Counted from the stretch's first letter, positions 1-9,410 are shown. The stretch is 64,000 nt of DNA from Natranaeroarchaeum sp042663585 (GCF_042663585.1 NZ_JBHTAN010000001.1:124001-188000); one strand, 5' to 3'. Made by a program: numbers and translations. The notes: generated from the sequence alone by a model not told the origin.

Positions 1-2
1 TC

Positions 3-1376
3 CTGCTGGCAGTCTGTGCGGTCCTATTTCTCGCACTCGCGGTGCCGGTGTTCGCGGCAGGAAGCGCAACGCCAGCGGAGTCGGATTCCGCCCCCGAGGT
101 CCGGACCGATACCGCTGCGACCTCCGTAACCGCGCCGGAGATGGATGGGACCGCAACCGTCGGAGATGAGCGCTACGAGACGGCAGAAGCAGCGGTCCAG
201 GCGGCGGCTCCGGGCGAGACGGTCGTACTCAACGGCGCGTTCGACGAGCGATTGAACGTCTCGACTGACGACGTCACGGTCACCGCCGGCGACGACGGTG
301 CCGTCCTCGATGGCAGCGGCGAGGAGCGCGTCCTGACGATCAGCGGCGAGAACGTCACCGTCACCGGGCTCTGGATCCGTGCATCCGGTAGCGACATCGG
401 GTCCGAAGACGCCGGCGTGTTCGTCTCGGGCGACGACGCCCGGATCGATACCCTCCGGATCACCGACTCCGCGTTCGGTATCTGGATCGATAGCGCGGAC
501 GACGCCGTAATCGAGAACGTCCGTATCGAGGGGCGCGAAGACGTCTATCCGGTCACCGAACGTGGAAACGGCATCCAGCTTTACGAGACGACGGGGACGG
601 TCGTTCGTGACAACGAGATCACGGACGTCCGTGACGGAATCTACTTCACCTGGGCGACGGACGTTCTCGCCGAGAACAATACGATCCACAAGGTCCGATA
701 CGGCGTCCACTACATGTACTCGGACGACAACCGCCTCATCGACAACGTCGCGGCCGACAACGGCGTCGGCTACGCGCTCATGGTGAGCGACGGGCTGACG
801 GTGCGGAACAACACCGCGATCCGCAACGGCGACACGAGCGGCCACGGGATTCTGGTCAGGGATATCGAACGCTCCGAAATAAGCGGGAACGTTCTCGTGG
901 ACAACGCGAACGGGCTGTACGTATACAACGCACAGGACAACGACCTCACCGACAACCTTGTGCTTGGAAACGACATCGGGATTCACAGTTCCGCCGGCAG
1001 CGATGGACAACTCGTCGCCGGAAACAGCTTTATCGGGAACATCGAGGACGTCAAGACGCCGCGGAACTCGCTCGTCGAGTGGAACGCCACTGATCGGGGC
1101 AACTACTGGTCCGACGCGAAGACCGCGGATCGAACCGGCGACGGCGTGAGCGAGATCAGATACCGACCGTCAGGACTGGTCGAACAGATCACAGCGGAGC
1201 ATCCACAGGCGGCCGTCTTCGCGAACAGCCCATCGTTCGAGGCGATCCGACTCGCGGAGAGTTCGTTCCCGGTCATCGAGGCACCGGGAGTTATCGACCG
1301 GAAGCCGCTCGTCGAGTCGCCACACGACTGGCAGCAGTACACGGACCGATCCCGATCGGAGGACGACGATTCATGA
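3..1376 (+). CDS. nosD: NosD, copper-binding periplasmic protein (5' end outside the window)
   Basis: The reading frame is open from base 3 and begins inside a hydrophobic signal peptide ending near VFAAGSA, so the true start lies before the window. The rest is a right-handed beta-helix of the CASH/NosD type, with many turns carrying N-x-(I/V/L)-x-x-N patterns such as NGIQLYE and NGLYVYNAQDN. In the known family NosD is a secreted protein that works with the NosFY ABC transporter to supply sulfide or copper for the CuZ centre of nitrous oxide reductase. The stop overlaps the nosF start by four bases (ATGA), which supports the assignment and indicates translational coupling. 457 residues are visible. 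nosZ is not present. Confidence 0.9.
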   Translation: MLAVCAVLFLALAVPVFAAGSATPAESDSAPEVRTDTAATSVTAPEMDGTATVGDERYETAEAAVQAAAPGETVVLNGAFDERLNVSTDDVTVTAGDDGAVLDGSGEERVLTISGENVTVTGLWIRASGSDIGSEDAGVFVSGDDARIDTLRITDSAFGIWIDSADDAVIENVRIEGREDVYPVTERGNGIQLYETTGTVVRDNEITDVRDGIYFTWATDVLAENNTIHKVRYGVHYMYSDDNRLIDNVAADNGVGYALMVSDGLTVRNNTAIRNGDTSGHGILVRDIERSEISGNVLVDNANGLYVYNAQDNDLTDNLVLGNDIGIHSSAGSDGQLVAGNSFIGNIEDVKTPRNSLVEWNATDRGNYWSDAKTADRTGDGVSEIRYRPSGLVEQITAEHPQAAVFANSPSFEAIRLAESSFPVIEAPGVIDRKPLVESPHDWQQYTDRSRSEDDDS

Positions 1377-2137
1377 ACGTTCTAGCCACTGACGTCCGCA
1401 AGACGTACGACGACGTAACTGCACTCGATGGCCTTTCACTGTCGATTCCGAGCGGTGCCACGTTCGGGGTCCTCGGCACGAATGGAGCCGGTAAATCGAC
1501 CCTCTTCAGACTGCTTGTCGGCCACGACAGGCCGGATGGGGGAACCATCACCGTTGGCGGGCGGGACGTCACCGAAGAGAGCCGTCAGATCAGAGAGCAC
1601 ATCGGCTATCTGCCGGAGAACATCGGCTTCCCGCCGGCGCTCACCGGTCGAGAGGTATTGGAGTTCCATGCGACCGTTCGAGGACTCCCGGATGACGGTC
1701 GGATCGAGCGAGCGGTCGACCGCGTCGGCCTCGACCCGGCGGAAGCCGACAGGGCTGTCTCCGGGTACTCGAACGGGATGCAGCGTCGACTCGGACTCGC
1801 GACGGTACTGCTTCCGGATCCCTCCGTGTTGATCCTCGACGAACCGACCGCAGGGCTTGATCCCCGCGGTGTCGACGAGTTCCACCGAATCGTCGAACAG
1901 ATCAACGACGAGACAAATGCGACAGTCATCTTCTGCTCGCACGCGCTTGCAGAGGTCGAGCGACTCTGTGATCGAGTCGCCATACTCCACGAGGGGAGCG
2001 TTTGCACGGCGGGACCGGTCGAGGAGATAGTCGGCGACGCCGTCGACGCCAGCACCGGCCGTTCCGGATTACGGAGAGCGTTCAACGAACTCGTCACGGA
2101 CACCGGTGCCGAAGCGGCGGCGGAGGTGTCGCGATGA
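1373..2137 (+). CDS. nosF: NosF, ABC transporter ATPase for nitrous oxide reductase maturation
   Basis: This 254-residue protein is a single ABC nucleotide-binding domain. Walker A is GTNGAGKST near residue 36, the signature is a variant (SGYSNGMQRR), Walker B is VLILDEPTAGLDP, and the switch histidine is in FCSHAL. Known NosF proteins energise NosY and exchange a substrate with NosD. The gene overlaps nosD by four bases and nosY by four bases, so nosDFY is one transcription unit. The assignment rests mainly on this context, because the domain alone would fit many drug or copper ABC-2 systems. Confidence 0.9.
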   Translation: MNVLATDVRKTYDDVTALDGLSLSIPSGATFGVLGTNGAGKSTLFRLLVGHDRPDGGTITVGGRDVTEESRQIREHIGYLPENIGFPPALTGREVLEFHATVRGLPDDGRIERAVDRVGLDPAEADRAVSGYSNGMQRRLGLATVLLPDPSVLILDEPTAGLDPRGVDEFHRIVEQINDETNATVIFCSHALAEVERLCDRVAILHEGSVCTAGPVEEIVGDAVDASTGRSGLRRAFNELVTDTGAEAAAEVSR

Positions 2138-3093
2138 CCGACTCGGATCGGCGAGACGTGGAGGCCGATGCTGCTGCGGAGGCCCGCTCTGACGGTGGCC
2201 ACGCAGATGCACGTCTAAACTCGGGCGAAGCCGCTAACCCGACTACTGAGACGGTCGCTCAGTCGACCGGCAGTGACGGTTACCGGGCAGCACTTCGACA
2301 CATGTTCACCATCGCGGCCACGGAGTATCGGCTCGCCGTTCGCGGCCGGTGGGCGCTCGCGCTGACAGGGCTGTTCACAGTGTTCGGCGCGATGCTGCTG
2401 ACGTTCAGCGGCTCGGCCGTCGGCCCGGAGGGGGTGGATCGAATCATCGCGTCCCTGACGAGCCTCGTCGTGTACCTGGTTCCGTTGGCGGCGCTGACGT
2501 TCGGCTACGACGCTATCGTTGGCCGGGAAGAGGAGGGCTGGCTCGCAGTCGTCTTCTCCCTGCCGGTCCGACGAGGCGAAGTAGTCGTCGGGAACTATCT
2601 GGGCCGATTACTCGTGCTTGCCGGATCGATGGTTCTCGGGTTCGGATTTTCCGGGTTCTTGCTCGTCCGCGAGTACGGGACGGCCCGATGGAGCGCGTTT
2701 CTGACCTTTCTCGTTGCGACAGTCGCCGTTGGCGCAGTGTTTCTCGCGCTCGCCGTCCTGCTCTCGACTATCGCCCGGGAGAAGACCCATGCACTCGGTG
2801 CCGCGCTCTTGGTCTGGGTCTGGTTCGTCCTCGTCCACGACCTCATCGCTCTGGGCGTTCTCGCGGCGTTTACGCTTCCCGACGTCGTCCTCTCGGCGCT
2901 CGTGGTTGCAAACCCGGTAAGCGTCTTCCGCGTGCTGGTGTTGAGCGAGCTAGGGACGGCCGCCGGAGGCGGGTTCACCGCTGCACTCGCTGGAGCGGGG
3001 CTCTCACAGGCGCTTCTCATCGGTGCGCTCCTCGTCTGGTGTATCCTCCCTGTGGCATCGGCGTCTTGGCTCGTCAGGCGACGCCGACTCTGA
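2134..3093 (+). CDS. nosY: NosY, ABC-2 type membrane permease
   Basis: I place the start at 2134, the ATG in the ATGA overlap with nosF, giving 319 residues. An upstream in-frame extension would run inside nosF. The first 50 residues are acidic and disordered. About six hydrophobic segments follow, with the typical ABC-2 motif VGREEEGWLAVVFSLPVRRGE between helices 2 and 3, where the permease contacts the ATPase. With NosF it forms the transporter that serves NosD. It is the last gene of the nos unit; no nosL follows. Confidence 0.88.
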   Translation: MTDSDRRDVEADAAAEARSDGGHADARLNSGEAANPTTETVAQSTGSDGYRAALRHMFTIAATEYRLAVRGRWALALTGLFTVFGAMLLTFSGSAVGPEGVDRIIASLTSLVVYLVPLAALTFGYDAIVGREEEGWLAVVFSLPVRRGEVVVGNYLGRLLVLAGSMVLGFGFSGFLLVREYGTARWSAFLTFLVATVAVGAVFLALAVLLSTIAREKTHALGAALLVWVWFVLVHDLIALGVLAAFTLPDVVLSALVVANPVSVFRVLVLSELGTAAGGGFTAALAGAGLSQALLIGALLVWCILPVASASWLVRRRRL

Positions 3094-3164
3094 TCCACGT
3101 CCTCGCGTGGCCCCTTCGAGAAACGAACGCTACGGATCATCTCGGGGGAAGAACGACCATTCAC

Positions 3165-3178
3165 CCGAACGGCTTCGG
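3165..3178. promoter_or_regulatory. palindrome CCGAA-N4-TTCGG, possible NarO-type operator
   Basis: This is a perfect inverted repeat with five-base arms, about 75 bases before the TATA-like element of the nar operon. The same core, CGAA-N4-TTCG, recurs at 16094, 19772 and 21135. Position upstream of TATA suits an activator site. Its use by NarO is inferred. Confidence 0.4.
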
Positions 3179-3256
3179 CACCTTTCCGGCGACGCCGAAG
3201 CGCTACCCGAATACCGTGAGCGAGTCGCCAGGGACCACCCGACGGTACTTAAATAA

Positions 3257-3269
3257 CCGAATAGTTCGG
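3257..3269. promoter_or_regulatory. palindrome CCGAA-N3-TTCGG next to the nar TATA element
   Basis: This is a perfect inverted repeat with five-base arms and a three-base spacer, directly downstream of the TATA-like sequence at 3248-3255. That places it between TATA and the expected transcription start, where a bound protein would more likely hinder than help polymerase. Confidence 0.4.
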
Positions 3270-3466
3270 GAGTAGATACCTGCAGGATTCGGACGAACTC
3301 ATAGTCATGGGCATACCCTTCCGCTTGACGGTAGCCAGTATATCTTGGCGACCCGGTCCCCGTTCACGGGAAGACAGGTCTTGCGCCGCCCCCCGGGACG
3401 GCGCTGGCCGTTTCTTGCGACGGAGTACTGTCGATCGAACGACGGAGTCAGACACTGCACAGACCA

Positions 3467-4078
3467 ATGGATAGACGAGCTATCGTAATCGTCCTCGTGG
3501 TGCTCGCGGTGTTGATTCCGACGTGGTTCGTCGCGATGCACGGTGAACCACCGTCCGAGGAGATCCGAATCGATCAGAGCGTGAGCGAGATCCAGCCACT
3601 CGATGGAGTCGTCGATACCCCGAACAAGCTCTCGCCGAGTCAGGTTGGCGTCATCGTCTGGGTCGCGCTGTTCGGCCTGTTGGGCGTCGTCTCGTTCTTC
3701 CATCGGTTCATGAACGAGGCGGCCCGGCCGACCGAGGAGAGTGGCGGATCGGCAGACACGACTGCCGCGGACGGCGGCACGACTGGTAGCGCACCGCATG
3801 CGCGAACGACCGTACCGTGGCTGGAAACCGAGCACCGCTGGATCGTCGAGTACAAAGACGCGAGCGACGCCAAAACGGGACTGATTGCGATGGGCGGCCT
3901 CACCGTCCTCGCAATCACGTTCGCGGCGCTGTTTACCGTGGAGTATCTCACCCTCGCTCGCACCCAGTACTTCGGATTCTACACGTTCGGCATGTTCATG
4001 TCGCTCACTGGCTCGACAGTCTCGTACTACGCGTGGTTCATGCCCCACGTCGAAGTCGCCGAACGGAGGGATCACTGA
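3467..4078 (+). CDS. membrane protein, first gene of the nar operon (narA position)
   Basis: This 203-residue protein has an N-terminal hydrophobic segment (about 5-23), a second at about 60-80, a low-complexity Ser/Gly/Thr/Asp linker at about 86-110, and two more hydrophobic segments at about 138-160 and 168-190. It shows no cofactor motif. It occupies the place of the first gene (called narA in Haloferax) before the Rieske and cytochrome b genes. By context it is an accessory subunit of the quinol-oxidising Rieske/cytochrome b module. It overlaps the next gene by one base. Function is not established from sequence. Confidence 0.8.
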   Translation: MDRRAIVIVLVVLAVLIPTWFVAMHGEPPSEEIRIDQSVSEIQPLDGVVDTPNKLSPSQVGVIVWVALFGLLGVVSFFHRFMNEAARPTEESGGSADTTAADGGTTGSAPHARTTVPWLETEHRWIVEYKDASDAKTGLIAMGGLTVLAITFAALFTVEYLTLARTQYFGFYTFGMFMSLTGSTVSYYAWFMPHVEVAERRDH

Positions 4079-4821
4079 TGACGGAGGATACCAACGACTC
4101 ACGACCGACGGCGAACCGAACCCACACCGACGGACACCTGCACCCGGACGGCGGTGGCAACAGCGAGGTCGACGACTGCACCGAGACGGACGCGTGTGAT
4201 GCCTGCCCTGACGGTAAGGGCCCTGATATCGAGCCGAGCATCTACGAACCGTTCTGGGAGGACACTCGAGCGGCACTCGAACGGCGCGACTACGCAAAGC
4301 TCCTCGCGACAGTCGGCGGACTCACCGCACTCGGGAGCCTCATCGTCCCGGTCTCCGGCCTCACGCAGGTCTTCGACCGCAAGTACCAGGGGCCGGTCTA
4401 CTCCGAGGGCGTCCCGCTCGTCGACGAGACGGGTGCCCGGATCGCTGAGGACACACTCGACGTGGGCACGCAGTTAACGGTGTTTCCGGAGCCACGACCC
4501 GGAATCGGGGACGCCCCGACGATCCTCGTTCGGTTCGAGGAGTCGGCCTACGGCGACGACGTCCGCGACGAGTACACGGTCGGCGGCTACGCCGCGTTCT
4601 CGAAAGTGTGTACGCACGCCGGCTGTATGGTCGACGACCGTGACGGCGACGTCCTCGTCTGTCCGTGTCACTCCGGACGGTTCGACCCGTTCACCGGTGC
4701 ACAGGTCGTCGGTGGGCCGCCGCCACGAGCGCTCCCGCAACTTCCGATCACGATATCGGGTGATGGCTATCTCGTTGCGACCGCCGATTTTCAGGGGCCA
4801 GTCGGCCCCGGAGGTGACTGA
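4078..4821 (+). CDS. narB: NarB, Rieske iron-sulfur protein of the nitrate reductase electron chain
   Basis: The Rieske [2Fe-2S] motifs CTHAGC and CPCHSG are both present near residues 181 and 200 of 247. Before them is a hydrophobic anchor (about 80-98) preceded by ERRDYAKLL, which resembles a twin-arginine signal-anchor, so the domain should face the outside. I chose the ATG at 4078, one base into the stop of the previous gene; a longer frame would lie within that gene. It is expected to pass electrons from NarC towards the NarGH catalytic dimer. The first 50 residues are hydrophilic with three cysteines (34, 40, 43) and several histidines, which is not a usual Rieske feature. Confidence 0.93.
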   Translation: MTEDTNDSRPTANRTHTDGHLHPDGGGNSEVDDCTETDACDACPDGKGPDIEPSIYEPFWEDTRAALERRDYAKLLATVGGLTALGSLIVPVSGLTQVFDRKYQGPVYSEGVPLVDETGARIAEDTLDVGTQLTVFPEPRPGIGDAPTILVRFEESAYGDDVRDEYTVGGYAAFSKVCTHAGCMVDDRDGDVLVCPCHSGRFDPFTGAQVVGGPPPRALPQLPITISGDGYLVATADFQGPVGPGGD

Positions 4822-6284
4822 TGTCTCGACTCGAAGCCGCCTACGACTGGGCCGACGACCGGCTAGACCTCGACGACGCGCAGGACTTCATGGGGAAGGC
4901 GTTCCCCGCGGAGGACTCGTTCCTCCTCGGCGAGGTGGCGCTGTTCTGTTTCCTCATCCTCGCCGCGACGGGCATCTTCCTCGCGTTCTTCTACGAACCG
5001 AGCACGACAGCCGTCGAGTACGAGGGCAGCGTCGCGCAGTATCAGGGTCAGGAACTCCCTGCGGCGTTCAAGAGCGTTCTCAACATCACGTACGACGTCG
5101 AGTTCGGGATGTTCATCCGGCGGCTCCATCACTGGGCCGCACACCTGTTCGTGGCGTCGATAGCGCTTCACATGCTCCGCGTGTTCTTCACGGGCGCGTA
5201 CCGCAACCCTCGCGAGCCGAACTGGGTCGTCGGCACCGGTCTCGCCGGACTGGCTATGTTCGCCGCCTACACCGGGTACGCGCTCCCCTACGACGAGTTC
5301 GCGAGCACCGCCGTCGGCATCGGCTACAACGTGGCGAGTTCGATCCCGATCCTTGGCGATCCCATCGCGAGCATCATCTTCGGCGGATCGTTCCCGACCA
5401 GCGCGACGATACCGCGGCTGTACTTCCTGCACGTCTTCGTCATCCCGGCGGCCATCGCGGCCCTGATCGCCGTGCACATGTTCATTCTCATCCGGCAGAA
5501 ACACACCGAGGGCGTCCGTGACGAGGACGTCGTCGGGCCGATGCCGGCGGACGCCAGTTCGGAGAGCCCATCGGTCGAGGCAACCGACGGCGGCGTCGAG
5601 ACCGTCGACAAGGACGACGACAGCATCGTGATCGGTCTGCCTGCGTTTCCGAACCAGGCCGCCGTGAGCGCGATGGTGTTCTTCGTCACGATGGCGTTCC
5701 TCTCGTTACTGGCCGGTCTGCTACCCGTGCACAACATCGCAGAGTATGGCCCCAACGATCCGGCGGCGACGCCCTCGCTCATCATGCCGGACTGGTTCCT
5801 GATGTGGGGGTACGGCTTCCTCAAACTCGTCCCCTCCTGGCTGAGTTTCGACCTGCTGGGCGTCCACTTCAGTTCGGAGTTCATCGGCGGGCTTCTGGTG
5901 CCCGGTATCGTGTTCGCGCTCGTCGTCGTCTGGCCCTTTATCGACCGGACGGACGAGCCGGAGCACTTCAGCCGGAACCCGCTCAACCACCCGTTCCCCA
6001 CTGCCGTCGGCATCGCCGCCATCACGTTCATCATGGTCGCATCGGTTGCCGGGATGGACGTGATCCTCGCCGAGGTACTCGGCACGTCGACCGCCGCGCT
6101 CAGATCGTTCCTGATCGGAGCACTCGTTCTCGTTCCGACCCTATCGGGCGCCATCACCTACGCCGTCCTCGGTGGATGGGAGGACGAGGAACCGCCGGGC
6201 AACGAGAAGAGCGCAGCAGGCGACCGACCGGAGCGCCCCAACGAGGGTGTAGCCGACGATAGCGAGGTGGCGAGCGATGACTGA
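4821..6284 (+). CDS. narC: NarC, cytochrome b (b6 plus subunit IV fused)
   Basis: This 487-residue integral membrane protein has the cytochrome b haem histidines in RLHHWAAHLF and ALHMLRVFFTGAYRNPRE, and again in FLHVFVIPA and AVHMFILIRQKH. A hydrophilic linker (about 235-275) follows, then a subunit-IV-like half with the PDWFLMWGYGFLKL quinol-site region. Together with NarB it forms a bc1/b6f-like quinol oxidase that feeds the outward-facing nitrate reductase. This arrangement is known for haloarchaeal nar operons in place of a NarI subunit. The C-terminal 30 residues are acidic. It overlaps the next gene by eight bases. Confidence 0.94.
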   Translation: MSRLEAAYDWADDRLDLDDAQDFMGKAFPAEDSFLLGEVALFCFLILAATGIFLAFFYEPSTTAVEYEGSVAQYQGQELPAAFKSVLNITYDVEFGMFIRRLHHWAAHLFVASIALHMLRVFFTGAYRNPREPNWVVGTGLAGLAMFAAYTGYALPYDEFASTAVGIGYNVASSIPILGDPIASIIFGGSFPTSATIPRLYFLHVFVIPAAIAALIAVHMFILIRQKHTEGVRDEDVVGPMPADASSESPSVEATDGGVETVDKDDDSIVIGLPAFPNQAAVSAMVFFVTMAFLSLLAGLLPVHNIAEYGPNDPAATPSLIMPDWFLMWGYGFLKLVPSWLSFDLLGVHFSSEFIGGLLVPGIVFALVVVWPFIDRTDEPEHFSRNPLNHPFPTAVGIAAITFIMVASVAGMDVILAEVLGTSTAALRSFLIGALVLVPTLSGAITYAVLGGWEDEEPPGNEKSAAGDRPERPNEGVADDSEVASDD

Positions 6285-6474
6285 CGCGACCGCTACCCGC
6301 GGGCCCGCACTGACCCCGCGTCGCTACCGCTGGGTGGACCGGCTGACGAAACTAACCGGCCTGGCGCTGATCTCCGTCGGATTCCATACGGGCATCACGA
6401 CGCTTGCCGGTCTCGTGCTTGTGCTGCTCGGCCTCATCTCTGGCCTCGTAACTGTACTTATTGACAAACAATGA
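6277..6474 (+). CDS. small membrane protein of the nar operon
   Basis: This 65-residue protein has a basic N-terminus and one long hydrophobic stretch (about 26-60) that could form one or two membrane helices. It overlaps narC by eight bases and narG by four bases, so it is clearly translated as part of the operon. A small unnamed ORF between narC and narG is known from other haloarchaeal nar operons. It may be a small accessory subunit. No functional motif is visible. Confidence 0.8.
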   Translation: MTDATATRGPALTPRRYRWVDRLTKLTGLALISVGFHTGITTLAGLVLVLLGLISGLVTVLIDKQ

Positions 6475-9410
6475 CTGACTCAACCGACCCTACTGACGAA
6501 CAAGCAACTGACGGCCTCGATACCGCCCGCCGTGACTTCCTCAAGGGAGCCGGCGCAGCCACCGTCGTCGGCGCAACCGGCCTCGGCATCGCCGACGACC
6601 TCCTGCAGATGGACGGTCTCGACGTCGTCGACGATCCGATCGGCAACTACCCGTATCGCGACTGGGAGGACCTCTACCGCGAGGAGTGGGACTGGGACAG
6701 CAAGGCCCGGTCCACGCACAGCGTCAACTGCACTGGCAGTTGCTCGTGGCAGGTGTACACGCGAAACGGGCAGGTGTGGCGCGAGGAACAGGCCGGTGAC
6801 TACCCGCGCTTCGACGAGTCGCTCCCCGACCCGAACCCCCGGGGCTGTCAGAAAGGCGCGTGTTTCAGCGACTACGTGAACGCCGACCAGCGCGTTACGC
6901 ATCCCCTGAAAAGCGTCGGAGAGCGGGGGAACGGGCAGTGGAAACGGATCTCATGGGACGAAGCGCTCACCGAGATAGCGGAGGAGGTCATCGACACCGT
7001 TCAGGACGAGGAGTACGACGCTATCAGCGGGTTCACGCCGATTCCCGCGATGAGTCCAGTCTCCTTTGCCTCCGGCAGTCGCCTCGTGAACCTCCTTGGC
7101 GGCGTCAGCCACTCGTTTTACGACTGGTACTCGGATCTGCCGCCGGGCCAGCCGATCACGTGGGGTACCCAGACCGACAACGCCGAGAGCGCGGACTGGT
7201 ACAACGCCGACTACATCATCGCGTGGGGGTCGAACATCAACGTCACCCGGATCCCCGACGCGAAGTACTTCCTCGAAGCGGGCTACGACGGCGCGAAACG
7301 CGTCGGCATCTTCACCGACTACAGCCAGACGGCGATCCACTGCGACGAATGGATCGGCCCCGAACCTGGCAGCGACACCGCGCTCGCGCTCGGAATGGCC
7401 CGCACCATCGTCGACGAGGGACTGTACGACGAGGCCCATCTCAAAGAGCAGACGGATATGCCCCTGCTCGTCCGGGAGGACACCGGGAAGTTCCTTCGCG
7501 CAAGCGAGGTGCCCGGGCTGGACGTCGACGCCGACCGACCGGAGAAGGTGTTCGTCATGCAGGCCGCGGACGGCACTCTCCAGACTGCACCGGGGTCTCT
7601 CGGCGAGCGGGACGGTCAGCACGACCACTCTGTGAGCATCGAACTCGACTTCGATCCGGATCTCGCCGTCGAGCGCGACGTCTCGACAACCGACGGCACC
7701 GTCGAGACGCGCTCGGTCTGGCTCAACCTCCGCGAGGAACTCTCGGAGTACACGCCCGAGCAGGTCAACGAGATCACGGGCGTCGGCGTCGAGACCCACC
7801 AGAAGATCGCCCGCGAGTTCGCCGCGGTCGACCGCGCGAAGATCATCCACGGGAAGGGGGTCAACGACTGGTACCACAACGATCTGGGGAACCGCGCGAT
7901 CCAGTTGCTCGTCACGCTGACGGGGAACCTCGGCCGACAGGGAACTGGTCTCGACCACTACGTCGGCCAGGAGAAGATCTGGACGTTCAACGGCTGGAAA
8001 TCGCTCTCCTTCCCAACCGGGAGCGTCCGGGGCGTCCCGACGACCCTCTGGACGTACTACCACTCCGGCATCATGGAGAACACGGACCCCGACACCGCCG
8101 AGAAGATTCAGCACTCTATCGACGAGGGCTGGATGCCACTCTACCCGAGTGAGCGGGATACCGGCACCCGTCCTGATCCCCGGATGATGTTCATCTGGCG
8201 AGGGAACTTCTTCAATCAGGCCAAGGGTAACATTGCTGTCGAAGAAGAACTCTGGCCGAAACTGGATCTCGTCGTCGACATCAACTTCCGGATGGACTCG
8301 ACCGCGCTCAACAGCGATATCGTCCTGCCGACGGCGAGCCACTACGAGAAACACGACCTCTCGGTCACGGATATGCACTCGTACGTGCATCCGTTCACGC
8401 CCGCCGTCGAGCCGCTGGGCGAGTCAAAGACCGACTGGCAGATCTTCCGCGAAATCGCCGCGAAGATCCAGGAACTCGCCGAAGAGCGGGGGATCGAGCC
8501 CATCGGAGACAGGAAGTTCGACCGGGATATCGATCTGCAGTCGGTCCACGACGACTACGTCCGCGACTGGCTCGACGAGGAACCGGGCGGGCTCGAAGAG
8601 GACCGAGCCGCCGCGGAGTTCATCCTCGAACACTCCGAGGAGTCGAACCCCGAGGACACCGAGGAACAGATAACGTTCGACGACATCGACGAACAGCCCC
8701 AGCGGCTTCTCGAAGCGGGCGACCATTGGACCTCGGATATCGAGGACGGCGAGGCGTACACCCCGTGGCAGGACTACGTACAGGACAAGAACCCATGGCC
8801 GACGTTCACGGGCCGCCAGCAGTACTACATCGACCACGACTGGTTCCTCGAACTCGACGAAGCCCTGCCGACCCACAAGGAAGGGCCGGTGCTTCAGGAG
8901 AAATCGGAGTACCCGCTCGGCTACAACACACCACACAGTCGGTGGTCGATCCACTCGACCTGGCGTGACGACACCAAGATGCTTCGCCTACAGCGTGGGG
9001 AGCCGACCGTCTTCCTGAACCCCGACGACGCCGAAGAACGCGGCATCGAGGACGGCGATATGGTTCGCGTGTACAACGACCTCGACTCCGTCGAGGTACA
9101 GGCGAAGCTGTATCCGAGCGGCGAACCCGGGACTGTCCGGCACTTCTTTAGCTGGGAGCGGTTCCAGTACCCCGACCGGAACAACTTCAACTCGCTCGTT
9201 CCGATGTACATGAAGCCGACACAGCTAGTCCAGTATCCCGAGGACACGGGCGAGCACCTGCACTTCTTCCCGAACTACTGGGGACCGACCGGTGTGAACA
9301 GCGACGTTCGCATCGAAGTCGAGAAAGTCGAGAGCGCCGAGAGCCAGGAGTCGGTCGACGGCAGCGGCGTCCTCGATGGGATCACGGGATTACTCGGGGG
9401 TGACGACTGA
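6471..9410 (+). CDS. narG: NarG, molybdopterin catalytic subunit of respiratory nitrate reductase
   Basis: This protein has 979 residues, typical for archaeal NarG. The N-terminus has a twin-arginine signal (ARRDFLKGAGAATVVG, about 19-34), so the enzyme acts outside the membrane. The FS0 cluster region reads STHSVNCTGSC...GCQKGAC, the His/Cys form seen in NarG rather than all-Cys. The active-site part includes WYNADYIIAWGSNINVT, consistent with aspartate ligation of molybdenum. It reduces nitrate to nitrite with electrons delivered through NarH. It overlaps the small gene before it by four bases, and its TGA overlaps the narH ATG by one base. Confidence 0.97.
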   Translation: MTDSTDPTDEQATDGLDTARRDFLKGAGAATVVGATGLGIADDLLQMDGLDVVDDPIGNYPYRDWEDLYREEWDWDSKARSTHSVNCTGSCSWQVYTRNGQVWREEQAGDYPRFDESLPDPNPRGCQKGACFSDYVNADQRVTHPLKSVGERGNGQWKRISWDEALTEIAEEVIDTVQDEEYDAISGFTPIPAMSPVSFASGSRLVNLLGGVSHSFYDWYSDLPPGQPITWGTQTDNAESADWYNADYIIAWGSNINVTRIPDAKYFLEAGYDGAKRVGIFTDYSQTAIHCDEWIGPEPGSDTALALGMARTIVDEGLYDEAHLKEQTDMPLLVREDTGKFLRASEVPGLDVDADRPEKVFVMQAADGTLQTAPGSLGERDGQHDHSVSIELDFDPDLAVERDVSTTDGTVETRSVWLNLREELSEYTPEQVNEITGVGVETHQKIAREFAAVDRAKIIHGKGVNDWYHNDLGNRAIQLLVTLTGNLGRQGTGLDHYVGQEKIWTFNGWKSLSFPTGSVRGVPTTLWTYYHSGIMENTDPDTAEKIQHSIDEGWMPLYPSERDTGTRPDPRMMFIWRGNFFNQAKGNIAVEEELWPKLDLVVDINFRMDSTALNSDIVLPTASHYEKHDLSVTDMHSYVHPFTPAVEPLGESKTDWQIFREIAAKIQELAEERGIEPIGDRKFDRDIDLQSVHDDYVRDWLDEEPGGLEEDRAAAEFILEHSEESNPEDTEEQITFDDIDEQPQRLLEAGDHWTSDIEDGEAYTPWQDYVQDKNPWPTFTGRQQYYIDHDWFLELDEALPTHKEGPVLQEKSEYPLGYNTPHSRWSIHSTWRDDTKMLRLQRGEPTVFLNPDDAEERGIEDGDMVRVYNDLDSVEVQAKLYPSGEPGTVRHFFSWERFQYPDRNNFNSLVPMYMKPTQLVQYPEDTGEHLHFFPNYWGPTGVNSDVRIEVEKVESAESQESVDGSGVLDGITGLLGGDD

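Larger units (their letters stand above)
3094..3466 (+). promoter_or_regulatory. nos-nar intergenic control region
   Basis: These 373 bases hold no convincing gene. Two short palindromes are visible: CCGAA-CGGC-TTCGG at 3165-3178 and CCGAA-TAG-TTCGG at 3257-3269. The second begins immediately after a TATA-like CTTAAATA at 3248-3255. If that TATA is used, transcription starts near 3275 and the nar mRNA carries a leader of about 190 bases, unusual for a group that favours leaderless messages. The leader contains a G+C-rich inverted repeat (GCGCCG...CGGCGC, about 3383-3405). Promoter use is inferred. Confidence 0.5.

Noticed and set aside
24..1010. Long minus-strand frame (328 codons) opposite nosD
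   Set aside because: It is the antisense shadow of a GC-rich coding gene. The plus-strand beta-helix protein with signal peptide explains the region.
6951..8390. 479-codon minus-strand frame inside narG
   Set aside because: Antisense shadow caused by GC-rich third positions; narG is continuous and has all its motifs.
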